From contig CM055104.1 in NCBI GenBank assembly GCA_029204225.1, positions 51,700,294-51,764,293 of the forward strand: a DNA stretch of 64,000 nucleotides. The letters run 5' to 3'. The position numbers and the translations under genes were made by a program. Shown here piece after piece: positions 1 to 13,892 of the stretch; the first letter of the stretch is position 1; the number at the start of each line of letters is the position of its first letter. This DNA is from Diphasiastrum complanatum. Its lineage: Eukaryota; Streptophyta; Lycopodiopsida; Lycopodiales; Lycopodiaceae. The notes under the pieces are model-generated. The model ran no database searches, had not been told where the DNA came from, and saw nothing but the letters and a program-made list of their open reading frames with translations.

Positions 1-120
1 GAGACTCGGAAAGTCAAAGTACCAAATTTTCTAGTAATGATTTACTATTATAAAAAATCAACCAATTTCCATGTTTTAGATTTGGCACGAACTAATATAA
101 TTATAGGCTATGAACGGTTG

Positions 121-690
121 TTTGTATGTGGACAACACATTGCTCTTCAGCAACAATATCGATCTGATATAAGAAGACAAGTCAATGCTATCTTCTGAAT
201 TCGGCATGACCGATTTGCACGAAGCTCATTTATGCCTTGGTATTCAAATCCACAAAGACAGAAATCAAAAGTTGATCTACATTTCTCAACAAAGGTACAT
301 CTACAACATGTTAGTCAAATATAATATGGTTAATTGCAAGTTAGCTCTCTCACCAATGGAACCAGGTCTCAAATTGTCAAAGGACCAATGTCCTCAAAAA
401 ATTCAAGAGAAGGAGAAGATCATGAGTACCCTTATCATTCGATAATAGGATCTCATATGTACGCAATGATCTATACTAGGCTAGACATAGCTTTTGCAGT
501 CAGCTCTTTAAGTCAGTATATGACCAACCCTAGTGTAACACATTGGAAGGCTCTTATCAGAGTCATGAGATATCTTCGACCTACTATGGACTTTTACATT
601 TGTTATGGAGGAGTTGACAATGACAGACTCAATTTACTCATTGGTTTTACAGATGCAAGTTGGGCAAGTTATTCAAGGATGGAAAGTTTG
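121..690 (+). mobile_element. Ty1-copia RT/RNase H relic (family 1)
   Basis: This is a pol fragment of a copia retrotransposon. The RT catalytic box is at about 125-140 and reads YVDN instead of YVDD. A stop codon follows within a few codons. From 185 the frame reads through the SEFGMTDL and CLGIQIHKDR blocks. It then shifts near 420 into a frame with AFAVSSLSQYMTNPSVTHW and the start of RNase H (GFTDASWASYS). Similarity stops at about 690 and there is no LTR downstream. The closest relative in the window is the minus-strand copy at 19064-19980, which shares most of these blocks. With a mutated active site, a stop and a frameshift, it cannot be active. Confidence 0.85.
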
Positions 691-3209
<2,519 letters not shown>

Positions 3210-3270
3210 AGATAACATGTTACCCACAATCTTTCATTTTTTCAATTGTTGTCATTCTTGGTAAACATCA

Positions 3271-3495
3271 TAAATGGTGTCGTTACAACCATTAATAATA
3301 TATGAGAGAAGGTTTAAAAGGCGATTATTTTAAGCTCTTGAAGGTAGACTAAATAAGTGGACATGCTCTAGTCTTGAAATCTGACCCTAGTCCATAAATG
3401 GTGTCATTGCAACCATGAATAATATATGAGAGGATATTTAGAAGGCAATTATTTTGAGGTCTTAGAGGCAAAGTGCATAATGAGACATGCTCCAA

Positions 3496-3496
<1 letters not shown>
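3271..3496. repeat. Tandem duplication, 124-bp period
   Basis: The segment starting at 3271 (taaatggtgtcgttacaacc) recurs in diverged form at 3395 (taaatggtgtcattgcaacc). The match continues to the gacatgctc blocks, which begin at 3359 and 3483, so the offset stays at 124 bp. The second copy runs into the CA array. Confidence 0.8.

Positions 3497-3544
<48 letters not shown>
3497..3544. repeat. (CA)n microsatellite, 24 units
   Basis: A pure CA run directly following the 124-bp duplication. Confidence 0.97.
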
Positions 3545-3546
<2 letters not shown>

Positions 3547-3940
3547 CATTGATGTAGCATGACTCTGTTAAAAGATGTCATTTCACCACAACTTTATTCT
3601 AGGATAATATCTTTGTTTGTGCAAAATTCTTGTAGTGGACAATTTTCTGCTAATCTGGCTTATTTTATCTTATTAGATAATGGAAACAATTAGGATTTAC
3701 TACCTCTAGTAGATTGCACTCTTTTTCACCAGCTTGTGATGGCCAATACAACATTATTTGGATTAGAGGGTCAGAGCATTCTTGAAATTTTGCAGGATTT
3801 ACATGTGTCTAGTATATTGCACAATTACATGGCTTACAAGGCTTTCCAGGTATTGTAAGGATCTCTCTTTGTGGTAGGGAATTGAATTCATATATGTGGA
3901 GTGTTCTTATAACAAACATTTCAACAAGAAAAATTAAACA

Positions 3941-5710
3941 ATGTTTGTTGGCAGTTTAAAAAAGCAATGCACCGTTGGAAAAATTGAAGATCTAGTTGAA
4001 ACATTTAAGTGCAAATCATGTGGTGAGCCTCCAATGTGCACCAGAACGTGCCAAGTAGAAATTTACTACTATGTATATCATGATGAGAGTGGCACAAGGC
4101 TAGCTTTGAATATTGGAATGCATGAACACATTTTTGGAGAAGGCAGGTCTTCAACACTACTTGAAGTGTCAAGAAGGCAGTACAAAACAATGAAACAATT
4201 ATTCGTACACACAACAATAAAAAAGTGGAAAAAAAAATCGCACGAAACATCATCACAAAGTACCTTATTATAGAGGGAGGTGCAAAAGAGTGAAAGATGG
4301 ACTAGTTATTCGCTGCATTGGAGCCCTTGACCACTAGTAGAACATAATTCTATTCAAGAGTTTCATTTATGTGCATCTATTTAAAAATTCAATCGAGAAG
4401 TGAAAATACTATATCTCACATTTTATAATTCCCTTGTGAATTAAAAAATGGATCACTAAAGCTTGTCGTAAGGAGTTGTAGCTAGCAAGTCTATCAGATG
4501 ACATATCTACACTTATGTATTTAAAAGAACATTATTTAGATGAATTTTTTATGGTTCTTTGTTCCTTGGACAAATCCATGATGATACGTATAGATGTTTT
4601 ATTTTTAAAATGTCTACTTACGAGCTTGCTTCTGGTGTTGATTTGCTGAAAAGAATGCAACCAAAACATGATATTGAAAAGGCTTGGTGATGTGTTGATC
4701 ATGTTGATCATGTAAAAGATTGGGTAACATGGGGAATTAATGTGTATTAGAATACATTCTATGCAAACCATTGCAACTTGTGAAATTGAATCAGAGGACA
4801 CACAAGTGCAAATATTATTTTGGAAATTGATTGTTAGAGTCATGGCAAAAAATGCCACTAATATAGTCACATTTAGGGGGTTCATGGTTGATGAGGCTCA
4901 AGTGAATTGGTTAGCAATTAGAACTATATTTTGACAAGGACCTGAAATACCTACGGAAGGAAAAGAGTGTTCATGCTTGTGGCACTTCGTGGACTCTGTT
5001 CATAAACATACTAGCAAATACATCAAACAACAAAGTAGCGACAAGCATATTGGATTGTCTATACCAATTAGGAATTCATCTAGTATTCAAGAGGATGATA
5101 AATCATACAACAAGATATGTGATCGATGAACTCAAGGAAATGCCAATGACAATTGTTATGAGCAACTTCACAACTGGATATCATGGTGGAAGAACCAAAT
5201 TGCTAGATGGAAAAAATTTGTTGTCATTGTGTGTTTCTAAACACAACTACATACATTATGATAGAAGAGCCTTTTTTTTTCAATAGCTTGCAAGGTTATT
5301 TAAAATGTGATAAATTGATATATTGATTTTTATTTGCACCATAGATGATGGACGATGAAAATGAAGCTTTTGTACCAACAACAAACCTTGTTGAGATCAA
5401 GCATAGCAGTTGGCAAATTGTTGATTGGTACAAATCCAAACTTAGTCTATATGAGGCTGATGTTGGTGATTTGGCCAATGCCATTCTATAGAGTACTAGA
5501 GAAAAAGCATACCAACAGGGAAATACATGGGTAGTGGGCCATCTATTGAGGAGCTTGTTCACAAAGTAGCATCCATAAAGGGATTTGACATTATTGGTGT
5601 GTGTTTCAATAATACGATTAATGATTTTATGGCGTGTGTTGACCTAACAAGCCATGGGGTTCCTAATGAGAAAAATACTTATTGTGTTCGCCATAACTAT
5701 CCCCACTAAC
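3941..5710 (+). pseudogene. Decayed transposase-like gene (MULE-type organisation, tentative)
   Basis: The first frame (3941-4273) has Cys/His pairs that could bind zinc: CKSC, then CTRTC, then a GMHEH segment. After a frame-broken stretch, 4740-4934 has GFMVDEAQVNWLAIRTIF. Just past its stop comes a C-x2-H element (ECSCLWHF). Further on (5150-5230, another frame) is a tryptophan-rich stretch. The order zinc region, then an acidic residue before 'W-A-I-R-x-x-F', then C-x2-H resembles the second catalytic Asp and C2H motif of Mutator-like transposases. That family link is inferred from memory of the fold. Many stops and shifts show it is dead. No terminal inverted repeats were found. Confidence 0.4.
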
Positions 5711-5720
5711 AATGGAATAC

Positions 5721-6555
5721 AAAGACAAAGTTTGTCTCTCACAAACCAAATATGGAGAACATTAGAATCAAACAACCTGATAGACAAGATCAACCAACGA
5801 GGCGAACCATGCCTCTGACAACAACATGTGGTACACCAGTCAATTTTTCAAGTCATGTAGATCATTTTCGCACTTCTCCACAAACTATGAAATGTTGATT
5901 GAGCGAGATATCCGCGATGGGCCATTCATAGACTCAAAAAAGGTCATCGAGTGAAATGTCAGAGAATGATGAATCTAGGTAGGGGCAAATGTAATAAACT
6001 ACTAACAATAGGCCCACATCCATGTTTTTTTGGAAGACACACCCATAACAAAGGGAAAACTTCATAGATGGTGTGGTTTTGTACTTCATATTTGAGGTGC
6101 ACATGGACAATTCATCCACAAATTATTATTAAACCAGCTATGCTACCAAAACATTGGTCCATTCTAAGAGAAACAATTTTAATAAAAGAAGAAATTAAGT
6201 ACTTATTAGGGGGGGGGATTCATATCAGAATGCAAAAGTGAAAAGAATCTTAGCCGACCTAGCACAAGAGCATAGCAGTCCATTGAAACACCAATGTCTA
6301 CAACACAACAGCCAAGCTCAAGTTGTCATAAGCAAACGTGAAGGAGGTCGAGTGACTCATTATCAGCAAAGGAGCATGTGGTTAAATGCAATTGTAAAAG
6401 CTGACAACAAATCATGTGACAATGAGAAAGAAATAATTTCAATACTATGTTTTGATAGTGTTTCAACAAGACAACAATATCAAGTGACGATGAACCTAGT
6501 TGCACTTGCATGGATTTTCAAAGAACTATTAAAGATGGCAAATACACAATAAGAT
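5721..6555. other. Gene-poor spacer
   Basis: Contains one unrecognised open frame (6238-6552, plus strand, 104 residues) with no motif I can place. It may be a remnant of the preceding transposase-like gene. Confidence 0.35.
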
Positions 6556-6564
6556 ATCGCAGGG

Positions 6565-6935
6565 ATTCCGACGTGGGCGTTCGACGGATTTCTGCAAATT
6601 TTATAATACATCGAATTTCGACGTGTTGGATTTCGATGACCAAGTGAAAATTCCCAAATTGGACGTCCGGTGATAGGGAAACTGTGGCGCCAACCAATTT
6701 TCAAACCTATCGTCAGATTTTGACATGTCGGCATCCGACATTCCGACGTGGATATGGTGTGAAATATTGTGTACCAAAAAAAATAGATGGCATCCGACGT
6801 GGACATCAGAATCCGATGTCCAACGCATTCCGACGTCCACGTCATTGATTCGAGTCCAAAAACTTTTTTGATTAGACGTGGTACTGACACGGACGTCGGA
6901 TTCCGACATGTTTTGGGATGTCTGAATCTGACGTC
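6565..6935. repeat. Cluster of short CCGACGT-type motifs
   Basis: About 370 bp carries roughly a dozen variants of TTCCGACGTGG or its complement: near 6570, 6618, 6664, 6725, 6743, 6796, 6815, 6828, 6876, 6895 and 6930. CpG is rare elsewhere in the neighbourhood, so the cluster stands out. It lies immediately upstream of a copia protease relic. Confidence 0.6.
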
Positions 6936-7872
6936 TATGTGAAACAGGTGAGAGTTCAAAATTGTTCATTACAGCATTAATGACAAGTGATGAAGCCAAG
7001 GATACCTGGCACATTGATAGTGTTGCATCCAAGCACATGACTTCAAGGACAGAGTGATTTTCAGAACTCAAGAAAACTGACAATGGTGATGAAGTTGGAC
7101 AAGCTGATGGCAAATTGCTATCTGTTAAAGGAGTTGGAGTGGTACCAGTGAAGTTATCCAACAGGAAGATAAAGCATATAAGCAATGTGCAATATGTACC
7201 TGGCTTAGCTAACAATCTACTATCTGTTGGGATGATGGCTGATCAACAACTCAAGGTTCAGTTTGACAATGACAAATGTCTTGTCAAACACATCAAGAAT
7301 CACTACAAAGTGATTGCTACAGGAGCTAGAGTCAACAGGAATCAACTCTACAAATTGAATGCGAGATCTTTTACTCAAGCTATGGTAAGCACTGTTGATA
7401 GTTGAAGTGATCTTTGGCATCAAAGGTTTGGTCATATCAGTGCTCAAAGCTTGCAAATCCTTAAAAGAGGTAATCTAGTTGTTGGTTGCCTGATATCTCT
7501 TTTGAAGGAAAAATTTGTGAGGGTTGCATTTTGGGAAAACAACATAGAGAGAGATTTTCCAAAGATGGAGCAAGAAGAGCCAATGGCATTCTTGATTTTG
7601 TTCATAGTGATCTGTGTGGACCAATACAAACTAGGTCCATTAGTGGTTGTTACTATTTCATCACACTCATTAATGACTATAGTAGACATATCTGGATTTA
7701 TTTCATAAGCAAGAAATCTGATGCTTTTGCCAAGTTTAGAGAGTTCAAGGCCCTAGTTGAAAAACAAACAAGTTGTTATATTAAGACCCTTAGATCAGAT
7801 GGTGGTGGTGAGTATTTTTGAACAAAGTTTATAAATTTTTGCAAGGATCAGGGGATCAAGAGACAAACCACT

Positions 7873-8170
7873 ACTACGGATGCCGATTGGGCAGGTAATA
7901 TTGATGACAGAAGATCTACAAGTGGTCATACATTCAGTTATGGTACAGCTGCAAGTTCATGGAACAACAAAAAGCAACCTACAGTAGCCTTATCATCGAC
8001 GAAAGCTGAATATCGAGCACTCAGCAATGCTACACAAGAAGCGGTATGGTTACGAAGATTGCTTGTGGATTTAGGTCAACCACAGGTGGATCCGACAATT
8101 ATATCTTGCGATAATCAAAGTTGCATTCACCTTGCCAAAAATCCAGTTTTACATGCTCAAACCAAGCACA
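7873..8170 (+). pseudogene. copia RNase H fragment
   Basis: Reads DADWAGN, then KKQPTVALSSTKAEYRAL and NQSCIHLAKNP, nearly colinear with 52205-52490. It ends early at a TKHIG stop because the following ~150 bp present in the sister copy are deleted. Confidence 0.85.
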
Positions 8171-8207
8171 TAGGATAGAAAAATGTAATTTTATCATTGA
8201 GGAAGAG

Positions 8208-8469
8208 TGTTAGAAATCAATTATAAACTTCATTGTTACTGTTTACGATACACATTAATGTTGATAGCTGTGACCAGCTATCAATAGTCGTAGGCTAGTC
8301 TATTAGTCTACTCGTAGGTTTTCTCTCTCTATCAGGATTCAAGGTTTATTTGTACATTTTACATTCTGTATGAGTTAGTGTGATAGAGTGATAGTACGTG
8401 TTCTTCTTCCGCCTTCTTGTGGTGATTGCTTATGGTGAATGCTTGATGTTGCATATCTAATTCTTGACA
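8208..8469 (+). repeat. 3' LTR of copia family 2 (262 bp)
   Basis: Begins TGTTAGAAATCAAT after a purine tract (attgaggaagag) and ends TTCTTGACA. It has the same length as the 5' LTR at 50025-50286. The expected flanking target duplication is absent because 8470 onward is the gag start of another copia family. Confidence 0.9.
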
Positions 8470-8710
8470 CATGGATTCTCAAGGGAAAGCCAGTCCTATC
8501 ATGGACAAGCTTGATGGAGCCAATTACCATCTGTGGAAATTTAAGATGAAAACTGTACTAATGGCTAAAGAATTGTATGATGTTGTTACAGTGTAGAAGG
8601 TAGATTAAGAGACGGTGTTTTGCCTCCATTCATGCTACATATTTACTCGCGTTGTCGCGCAGTCTACATATTAACATGCAAATTTTCACAGGTGATGAAA
8701 AGACGAAAAG
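8470..8710 (+). mobile_element. copia family 1 gag start joined to LTR scrap
   Basis: An ATG at 8471 opens a gag N-terminus (MDSQGKASPIMDKLDGANY) that matches the minus-strand gag at 20073. It stops at 8594. From 8621 the sequence (tgcctccattcatgctac) matches, in the same orientation, part of the 957-bp LTR at 20229-21185. Almost the whole internal region is therefore missing between the gag start and this probable 3' LTR piece. Confidence 0.7.
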
Positions 8711-9391
8711 CAAAGGCTGATGTCACACCTTCTTCACGCCCATGCAGCTGCACTAGCAAACTGGACAACGACTGCAACCACCCATGATCTCCTACAGACA
8801 ACACATCCACCAACCTGTACTTTCTTCATCTGCACACCTGTAACATTATGTTTTGCGTATTCATAAGTAAGTGAGCGAGAGAGAACGAAGAAGAGAAGCT
8901 TATCAGAGATAGACAAAAAGTAGATGCTCTATGCATTGATTCTTTATTTTGTCAGCAATAAGGTTTCATTCATTTACAGTTTGAATAAGCTTCGTAGGGC
9001 ACACGGTTTCGTCCGCTACTGTCTTGTGCTCTACCGCATTATATTGACATGTCTACTTGATATATTTAATCTGATACAGTTCTTTGTTCTGCATTCAGAT
9101 TTGTGTTAATACTGCTATGCCTATTATTCATTATGTCTGATCTTTCTAGTTTCTCTTTCTGGTAATAGACGACTAACATTTAGTATTGTCTTTCGTAATG
9201 TTTCGCGACTCATTATCAGTCGAGCTTCATTTATTAATGTTTGGCTACGTAATCAAGAACGACCAAGATTTCCATCACTAACGTTCTGTTCATTCTGATA
9301 GGCGTAGTCATGCCTACGGAGAGAGTCGCATAGCTCGTTCCGTTGTGCACGAACAATTTATGTTCAAGTTCGTTTCTCGTTCGTGTTCGTC
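8711..9391. other. Unassigned, possibly LTR-derived
   Basis: A short match to the family 1 LTR (agcaaaggctgatgtc near 8715) suggests a diverged LTR continues for some distance. The rest is unrecognised and ends where the minus-strand gypsy integrase begins. Confidence 0.35.
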
Positions 9392-10420
9392 TTACCTCTC
9401 TAAGCTAAATTTTTTGTGTCTAACATACGACACCTTTCTCAACTCTCGTTCAACTCTCTTTCTCTCCAACACGCAATACCTAGGTGCCAACTTTGCACAC
9501 TTAATAGTTTTCAAGCCCCTAGAGTGACTAGGGACTCTCAAAAACACCCAGTCGCTGACCATGAATACCTTGTGCTTTCGAGATAGATCAACATAGTGCC
9601 TTGCCTTGTCTTGGGCACTTCTTATGCTATCTTTAGCCAGCTGTAACACATTTTGCATATCCGCAAGGAAATCAGCTGCGGCTTGCACCGTAGGTTTTTC
9701 ATGCTAACACTAATTGGTGATCGAGGTTGAAAAGCATACATAAGCATGAAAGGGCTGAATCCGGTTACTGAGTGTTTTGCACTGTTATATGCAAAGTCCA
9801 CCAGTGGAAGGTATTGTTTCCAATCAGACTGTCGATGGCCCACATATGCTCAAAGCATCCTCCATCGTCTGATTACTCCTTTCTGTTTGACTGTATGACT
9901 CCAGATGATCTGTAGAACTGATACTTAACGTTGTTTCCAAATTTTCAAATATTGCTTGCCTAAAATTCCCAGTGAATTTTGGGTCACGATCACTGACAAT
10001 ATCGCAAGGCAGTTTGTATAGTCGAAAAAGCTTCTCAACAAACAATTGAGCTAGTTTTGAAACTTTAACAGTAGTTTTCGTTGGGATAAATTGAGTAAGT
10101 CTGTCAACAATGACCCAAAACGAATCGTGGCCCTTCCCTGTACGTGGAAGCCCGACCACAAAATTCGTAGATATACTTTTCCACTTTTTGGTAGGAATAT
10201 CTAAAGGATGTAATAAGCCACTAGCTTTTAGCCTCTCTGCTTTATTTAACTGACACTTAGTACATTTAAGTACATAGGCCTCTACTCGACTTTTCATCTT
10301 AGGCCACTAAAATTGCCTTCAAACTAAGTCAAGTGTTCTTTGTATACCCGGATGTCCTGCGCATGGACTATCATGACAATCATGCAAGTGTTTTGACTTC
10401 CTTTACAATAACATATAGAA
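9392..10420 (-). pseudogene. gypsy integrase (broken)
   Basis: The HHCC zinc region lies around 10390-10250, ending KCTKCQLNKAE. In the core, the first catalytic position reads STNFVVGLPRTGKG, with Asn where Asp is expected. The second Asp is kept in DIVSDRDPKFTG. The Glu region is SYSQTERSNQTMED. The remaining core (9843-9622, DFAYNSAKHSVTGFSPFML) and the C-terminal domain (9688-9392, DWVFLRVP) are in further frames. Confidence 0.85.
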
Positions 10421-10506
10421 AAGTCAAATATTTGCATCAGCTCAACCCATCTAGTTTGCCTCCCCTTAAATTTGTAGCATCACAGAAATTTTGAAGAGTC
10501 TGATTG

Positions 10507-11671
10507 TCAAATTTTCAAGGAATGAACAATTGCAAATAGTTCTTTTTCATAGGTACAATATCTAGACTGAGCAGGATTGAGTTTCTTGCTTTCATAAGCC
10601 ACAGGATGTCCATCCTGCATCAAAACAGCTCCAATAGCATAATCACTGGCATCGGTCCTAACCACAAAAGCCTTATTAGGATCGCCAATGATTAGTATTG
10701 GTGCTGAAGTGACACTTTTCTTAAGCAACTCAAAACAATTATTCATATCCTCCATCCACATCACTAGTGGACTCTTAGCCCTCCGGCTTAGCTTCTTATA
10801 GTCTTTCAAGGTCTGGGTAAGGGGAAATGCCAATCGAGCAAATTGGAAAATATGCCGATCGAAAAATCCTACAAACCCCAAGAAAGACTTGATCAATAAC
10901 CCTCTAGATACGATCGGCCTCAATCTCCACTCCCCGTCTGGAAATCTTATGCCCCAAGTAGGACAATTCCTTAGCAAAAAAGTCACACTTAGACTCCTTG
11001 GCAAAGAGCTTTTCCCTTCTTACAATGTCCAAGACAATCCTAAGATGCTCTTTATGTTCCACCAAAGTCTTACTAAACACTAGGATATCATCTAAGAATA
11101 CCACTACGAGTCTTTCCAAATATGGCATGAACAAATCATTCATCATCTGTTGGAAAGTTGTCAGTGCATTGGTCAATCCAAAAGGCAATACCAAAAATTC
11201 GTAGGGACCAAAGCGAGTTCGAAACTCGATTTTTGGTATATCTTCTGCCTTAATGCATATCTAATGGTAGCCCGATTTTAGATCTATCTTGGTAAAGTAC
11301 CCAACACAACCAAGATAGTCTATTAGATTCTTAACGGTTACCTTGTTATAGTTGATGCAAAATCTTATAGTCCCATCCTTCTTGGCAACCAAAACCACTA
11401 GTGATGCCCAAGGAGACTTACTAGGTTGTATCCACCTCTTGTTTAGGTAATCATGTAAATGCCTACTTACCTCAGTCTCTTCCGATGCACTCATCCTATA
11501 AGAACGTTGTGCAATTGGAATTGTTGTAGGTATTATGTCAATTTTATGACCAACTATCCTTTCTGGTGGTAAACCTACGGGAAGGTCTAAAAAACCATCA
11601 TTAAATTCCTGCCTAAGTTCATTATAGACTTCAAATTCTATAGTGTTCTCACTGGGTATATTCATGGGCAT
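10507..11671 (-). pseudogene. gypsy RT and RNase H (broken)
   Basis: 11671-11261 holds the RT N-terminus with [17 protein letters not shown] and [11 protein letters not shown] (motif A Asp). 11194-10904 continues with LPFGLTNALTTFQ and the catalytic FLDDILVFS. 11004-10507 has the connection domain and RNase H start (VVRTDASDYAIGAVLMQ, YCTYEKELFAIV). The pieces are in different frames. Around 10500 RNase H is cut short and joined to a segment leading into the integrase zinc region. Confidence 0.88.
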
Positions 11672-12017
11672 TTATGTTAAGTTCTTCATCATTGCAGCAA
11701 ATGATATCATTATGAAAACACAAATAAACTTTAAAATCAGAATTCTTCATAGTAAAATTAAGTTCATGTTAGAATAAGGGTTAATATTTTTAGTGTCAAC
11801 ACTTAAACTAGCCTTTATTTTCATTAAAGAATTCTCATGCATAAAAGATAAAGATTTTTCAACAAATTCAATTCTCAATGACTTGCTCTTATTAAAATGC
11901 CATTGTTGCTTAGAGAACAATAACTACATTAGCTAATGCAACAACATGGAATTCTAGTTTTTCAGAATAATCTTGAATGTGCAATTCTACATCAGAGACG
12001 AATCCATCAAATCGGAA

Positions 12018-12224
12018 TTACTTCCTGATGCCATTGTCACATGGTATTTCTTTTTCACTTTTTCTAGTAGGAAGGTTTAGCGTCTGCACCAAGTTTACAT
12101 TAATAAAGTTATGAGTGGATCCCCTGTCAAAAATGACATTAACAACTTGATCATTAACTATACCTTTAATGCAAATAAGGTCATTAGGTCCAAAAACTAA
12201 AGAACTAAGAAAACAAACATCCAT
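12018..12224 (-). pseudogene. gypsy aspartic protease fragment
   Basis: The segment VIFDRGSTHNFI aligns with the usual D-S/T-G active site of retroviral-like proteases, but the middle residue is Arg. GSTHNFI is the family signature. It lies between the zinc knuckle and the RT, as expected. Confidence 0.75.
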
Positions 12225-13150
12225 CTCATTATTTCAAGATAGATTACCTGAGGTTGAAGCTTGTTTTTTGATGCAATCACGTGCAAGATGACCCTCGCCA
12301 TTGCACTTGAAGCACAAGTTCTTCTTACGAGCTTCAGCTTTATCAATGCCACCTTGATGGTTTTTAAGGTTTTTCTTGGTTTTCTTAGGATTGTTGGAAT
12401 TGGGATGTGTTTCACTAACAATTTTTCTATCCTTCCTCTTAAATTGAAAACCTTTTTTCTGCTCATTAGGTTGTTGACTCCTAGGTGGCTTAGGTGTATC
12501 ATCAAAGTATTTTGCAGCCCTAATAGATCTTCTAGGATTTTTGGATGGTTCCTATGAACATCCACCTGATAATCTTTTGGTAACCCATCAATGAACATTC
12601 ACATTTGTACCTTAGGTGGAAGTCGCTATAAAGTGGATTCAAGTACTCATGAAAATCTTGAATAAATTGTTCCAAACCTTTATTCATAGTTAGATGACTC
12701 AACTTGTGGAAGTGTTCATAGTCATCTAAATGTGGTAGAAAATAATCTCTAAAAAACTTGCAAAAATCGTCCCATGTATAAGGTTGATTGCCCTTTGCAA
12801 CTAAGTCATCCCACCAAACTAAGGCTCTTCCTTCAAGGAACATGGTGATAGTGAATAACTTTTCAGATTTAGGGAATTGATTCATGGCAAAGTATTTGTT
12901 CCAAACATTTAGCAAGAACCTACCTTGTAAGTTCCTATCTTTTTTTCTCCCCATTAAATACTTTTATGGGAGGTGGAACTACATGCTTCTTCTAATTGGC
13001 TAACCAAGACTCTAAGTCTTGGTCTCTTTGATTAGTTTCAAGAAGTTGCTTATTAGTGGCTTGAATTTGTTGGTATAAAAGTTCAAGAGCTTGTGCCACA
13101 TTGGATGGGTTTGATAAATCAAATGTTGGGTTTTCATTGGTTTGATCCAT
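12197..13150 (-). pseudogene. gypsy gag polyprotein (broken)
   Basis: The ATG at 13150 starts MDQTNENPTFDL, ahead of an N-terminal helix region. A stop at about 12996 interrupts it, and 12954 onward continues the retrotransposon gag domain (EGRALVWWDDL, W-D-D-F-C-K-F-F-R). A later frame near 12330-12265 has a CCHC zinc knuckle (CFKCNGEGHLARDC) of spacing C-x2-C-x4-H-x4-C. Gag forms the virus-like particle and the knuckle binds RNA. At least one stop and two frame changes break it. Confidence 0.82.
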
Positions 13151-13892
13151 TGGGGTTGCTTATGTGTTTTTCTATTATGCAAATACAACAACAAGTGCTC
13201 AATTAATTAGAATGATAGAAATGCTTCAATCCCTACATCCAATGCAATAAAAAGCATTTGCTTCTGCTCATTCAATCTTATTGTTTGTAAGCTCAATCCA
13301 AGCCTACTATTTGCAAGCTCAATCCAAGCTTAAGAGAAAAACAACAACAAGCTACATTTGCCATAATCCAAAGCAAAAATGAAAACCAAATCTTTATGTA
13401 AACTTCAATTAACTAATCCAAGCTAATATTTACATAAACTTCTCATTCCAATTCCATTTCCATTTGTCATATCTAGCACCCCCTTGCTAACCATAAACAA
13501 ATCACAAACATACCACAACAGACTATAACATACTCAAGATCCAAACCCTACTTATGTCCCATACCATAAGCAAGATCCAAACCCTAAGCATACTACACAC
13601 AAGAAAGTACTCTACACACTAGTAGCAACATTATAGCATAAGCAAAACAAGCAAGATGGATCTCTTCTCCCCCCAATGGGCGCCCTACTACCCTCATATG
13701 GATGGCCCATGGACCCCTCCAGTGAACTATGGAGTTCCATGCTCCAATGAGAGAGAGAGAAGCCTATGGGAGTTAAAGAACCTCCATAGGCTTATGGAAG
13801 GTCAAGACACTATATATGATAGGTGGTCTGCTAGCTCTTGATGATCTTCTAGGAAATAGAGGAAGTTGATCATTTTCATCACACTATAGTCG
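13151..13892. other. Leader/LTR-like spacer, no gene called
   Basis: This should be the 5' leader and LTR side of the gypsy element, but I find neither a second copy nor a convincing primer site. The small plus-strand open frame at 13656-13841 has no family resemblance and is probably chance. Confidence 0.35.

Larger units (their letters stand above)
6960..8469 (+). mobile_element. Deleted Ty1-copia element (family 2) with 3' LTR
   Basis: Order on the plus strand: aspartic protease motif (IDSVASKHMT, with the usual Gly of DSG changed to Val), a pre-integrase region with NNLLSVGMM, the integrase zinc region and core (HSDLCGPIQT, then LRSDGGGEYF). There is then an abrupt jump at about 7878 into RNase H (DADWAGNIDDRRSTSGHTF). 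The integrase C-terminus and all of RT are missing. A second deletion near 8170 removes the end of RNase H. The RNase H part and the LTR closely match the element at 50025-52914, so they belong to one family. Stops interrupt the reading frame. Confidence 0.88.
9392..13150 (-). mobile_element. Ty3-gypsy element, chromovirus-like, decayed
   Basis: Read on the minus strand, the domains run gag, zinc knuckle, protease, RT, RNase H, integrase, which is the gypsy order. The integrase linker (AERLKASGLLHPLDIPTKKW) resembles chromovirus elements. All domains are split by frameshifts or stops. No matching LTR pair is visible: the 3' side ends at about 9392 beside copia debris, and the leader beyond 13150 shows no clear LTR or primer site. 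Confidence 0.88.

Noticed and set aside
6480-7215. Minus-strand frames of 159 and 204 codons over the CGACGT cluster
   Set aside because: They overlap the plus-strand copia protease and are opened by the repeated CGACGT motif; they have no domain resemblance.
13656-13841. Small plus-strand ORF rich in Trp and Pro
   Set aside because: No homology pattern; it lies in the likely leader/LTR of the minus-strand gypsy element.
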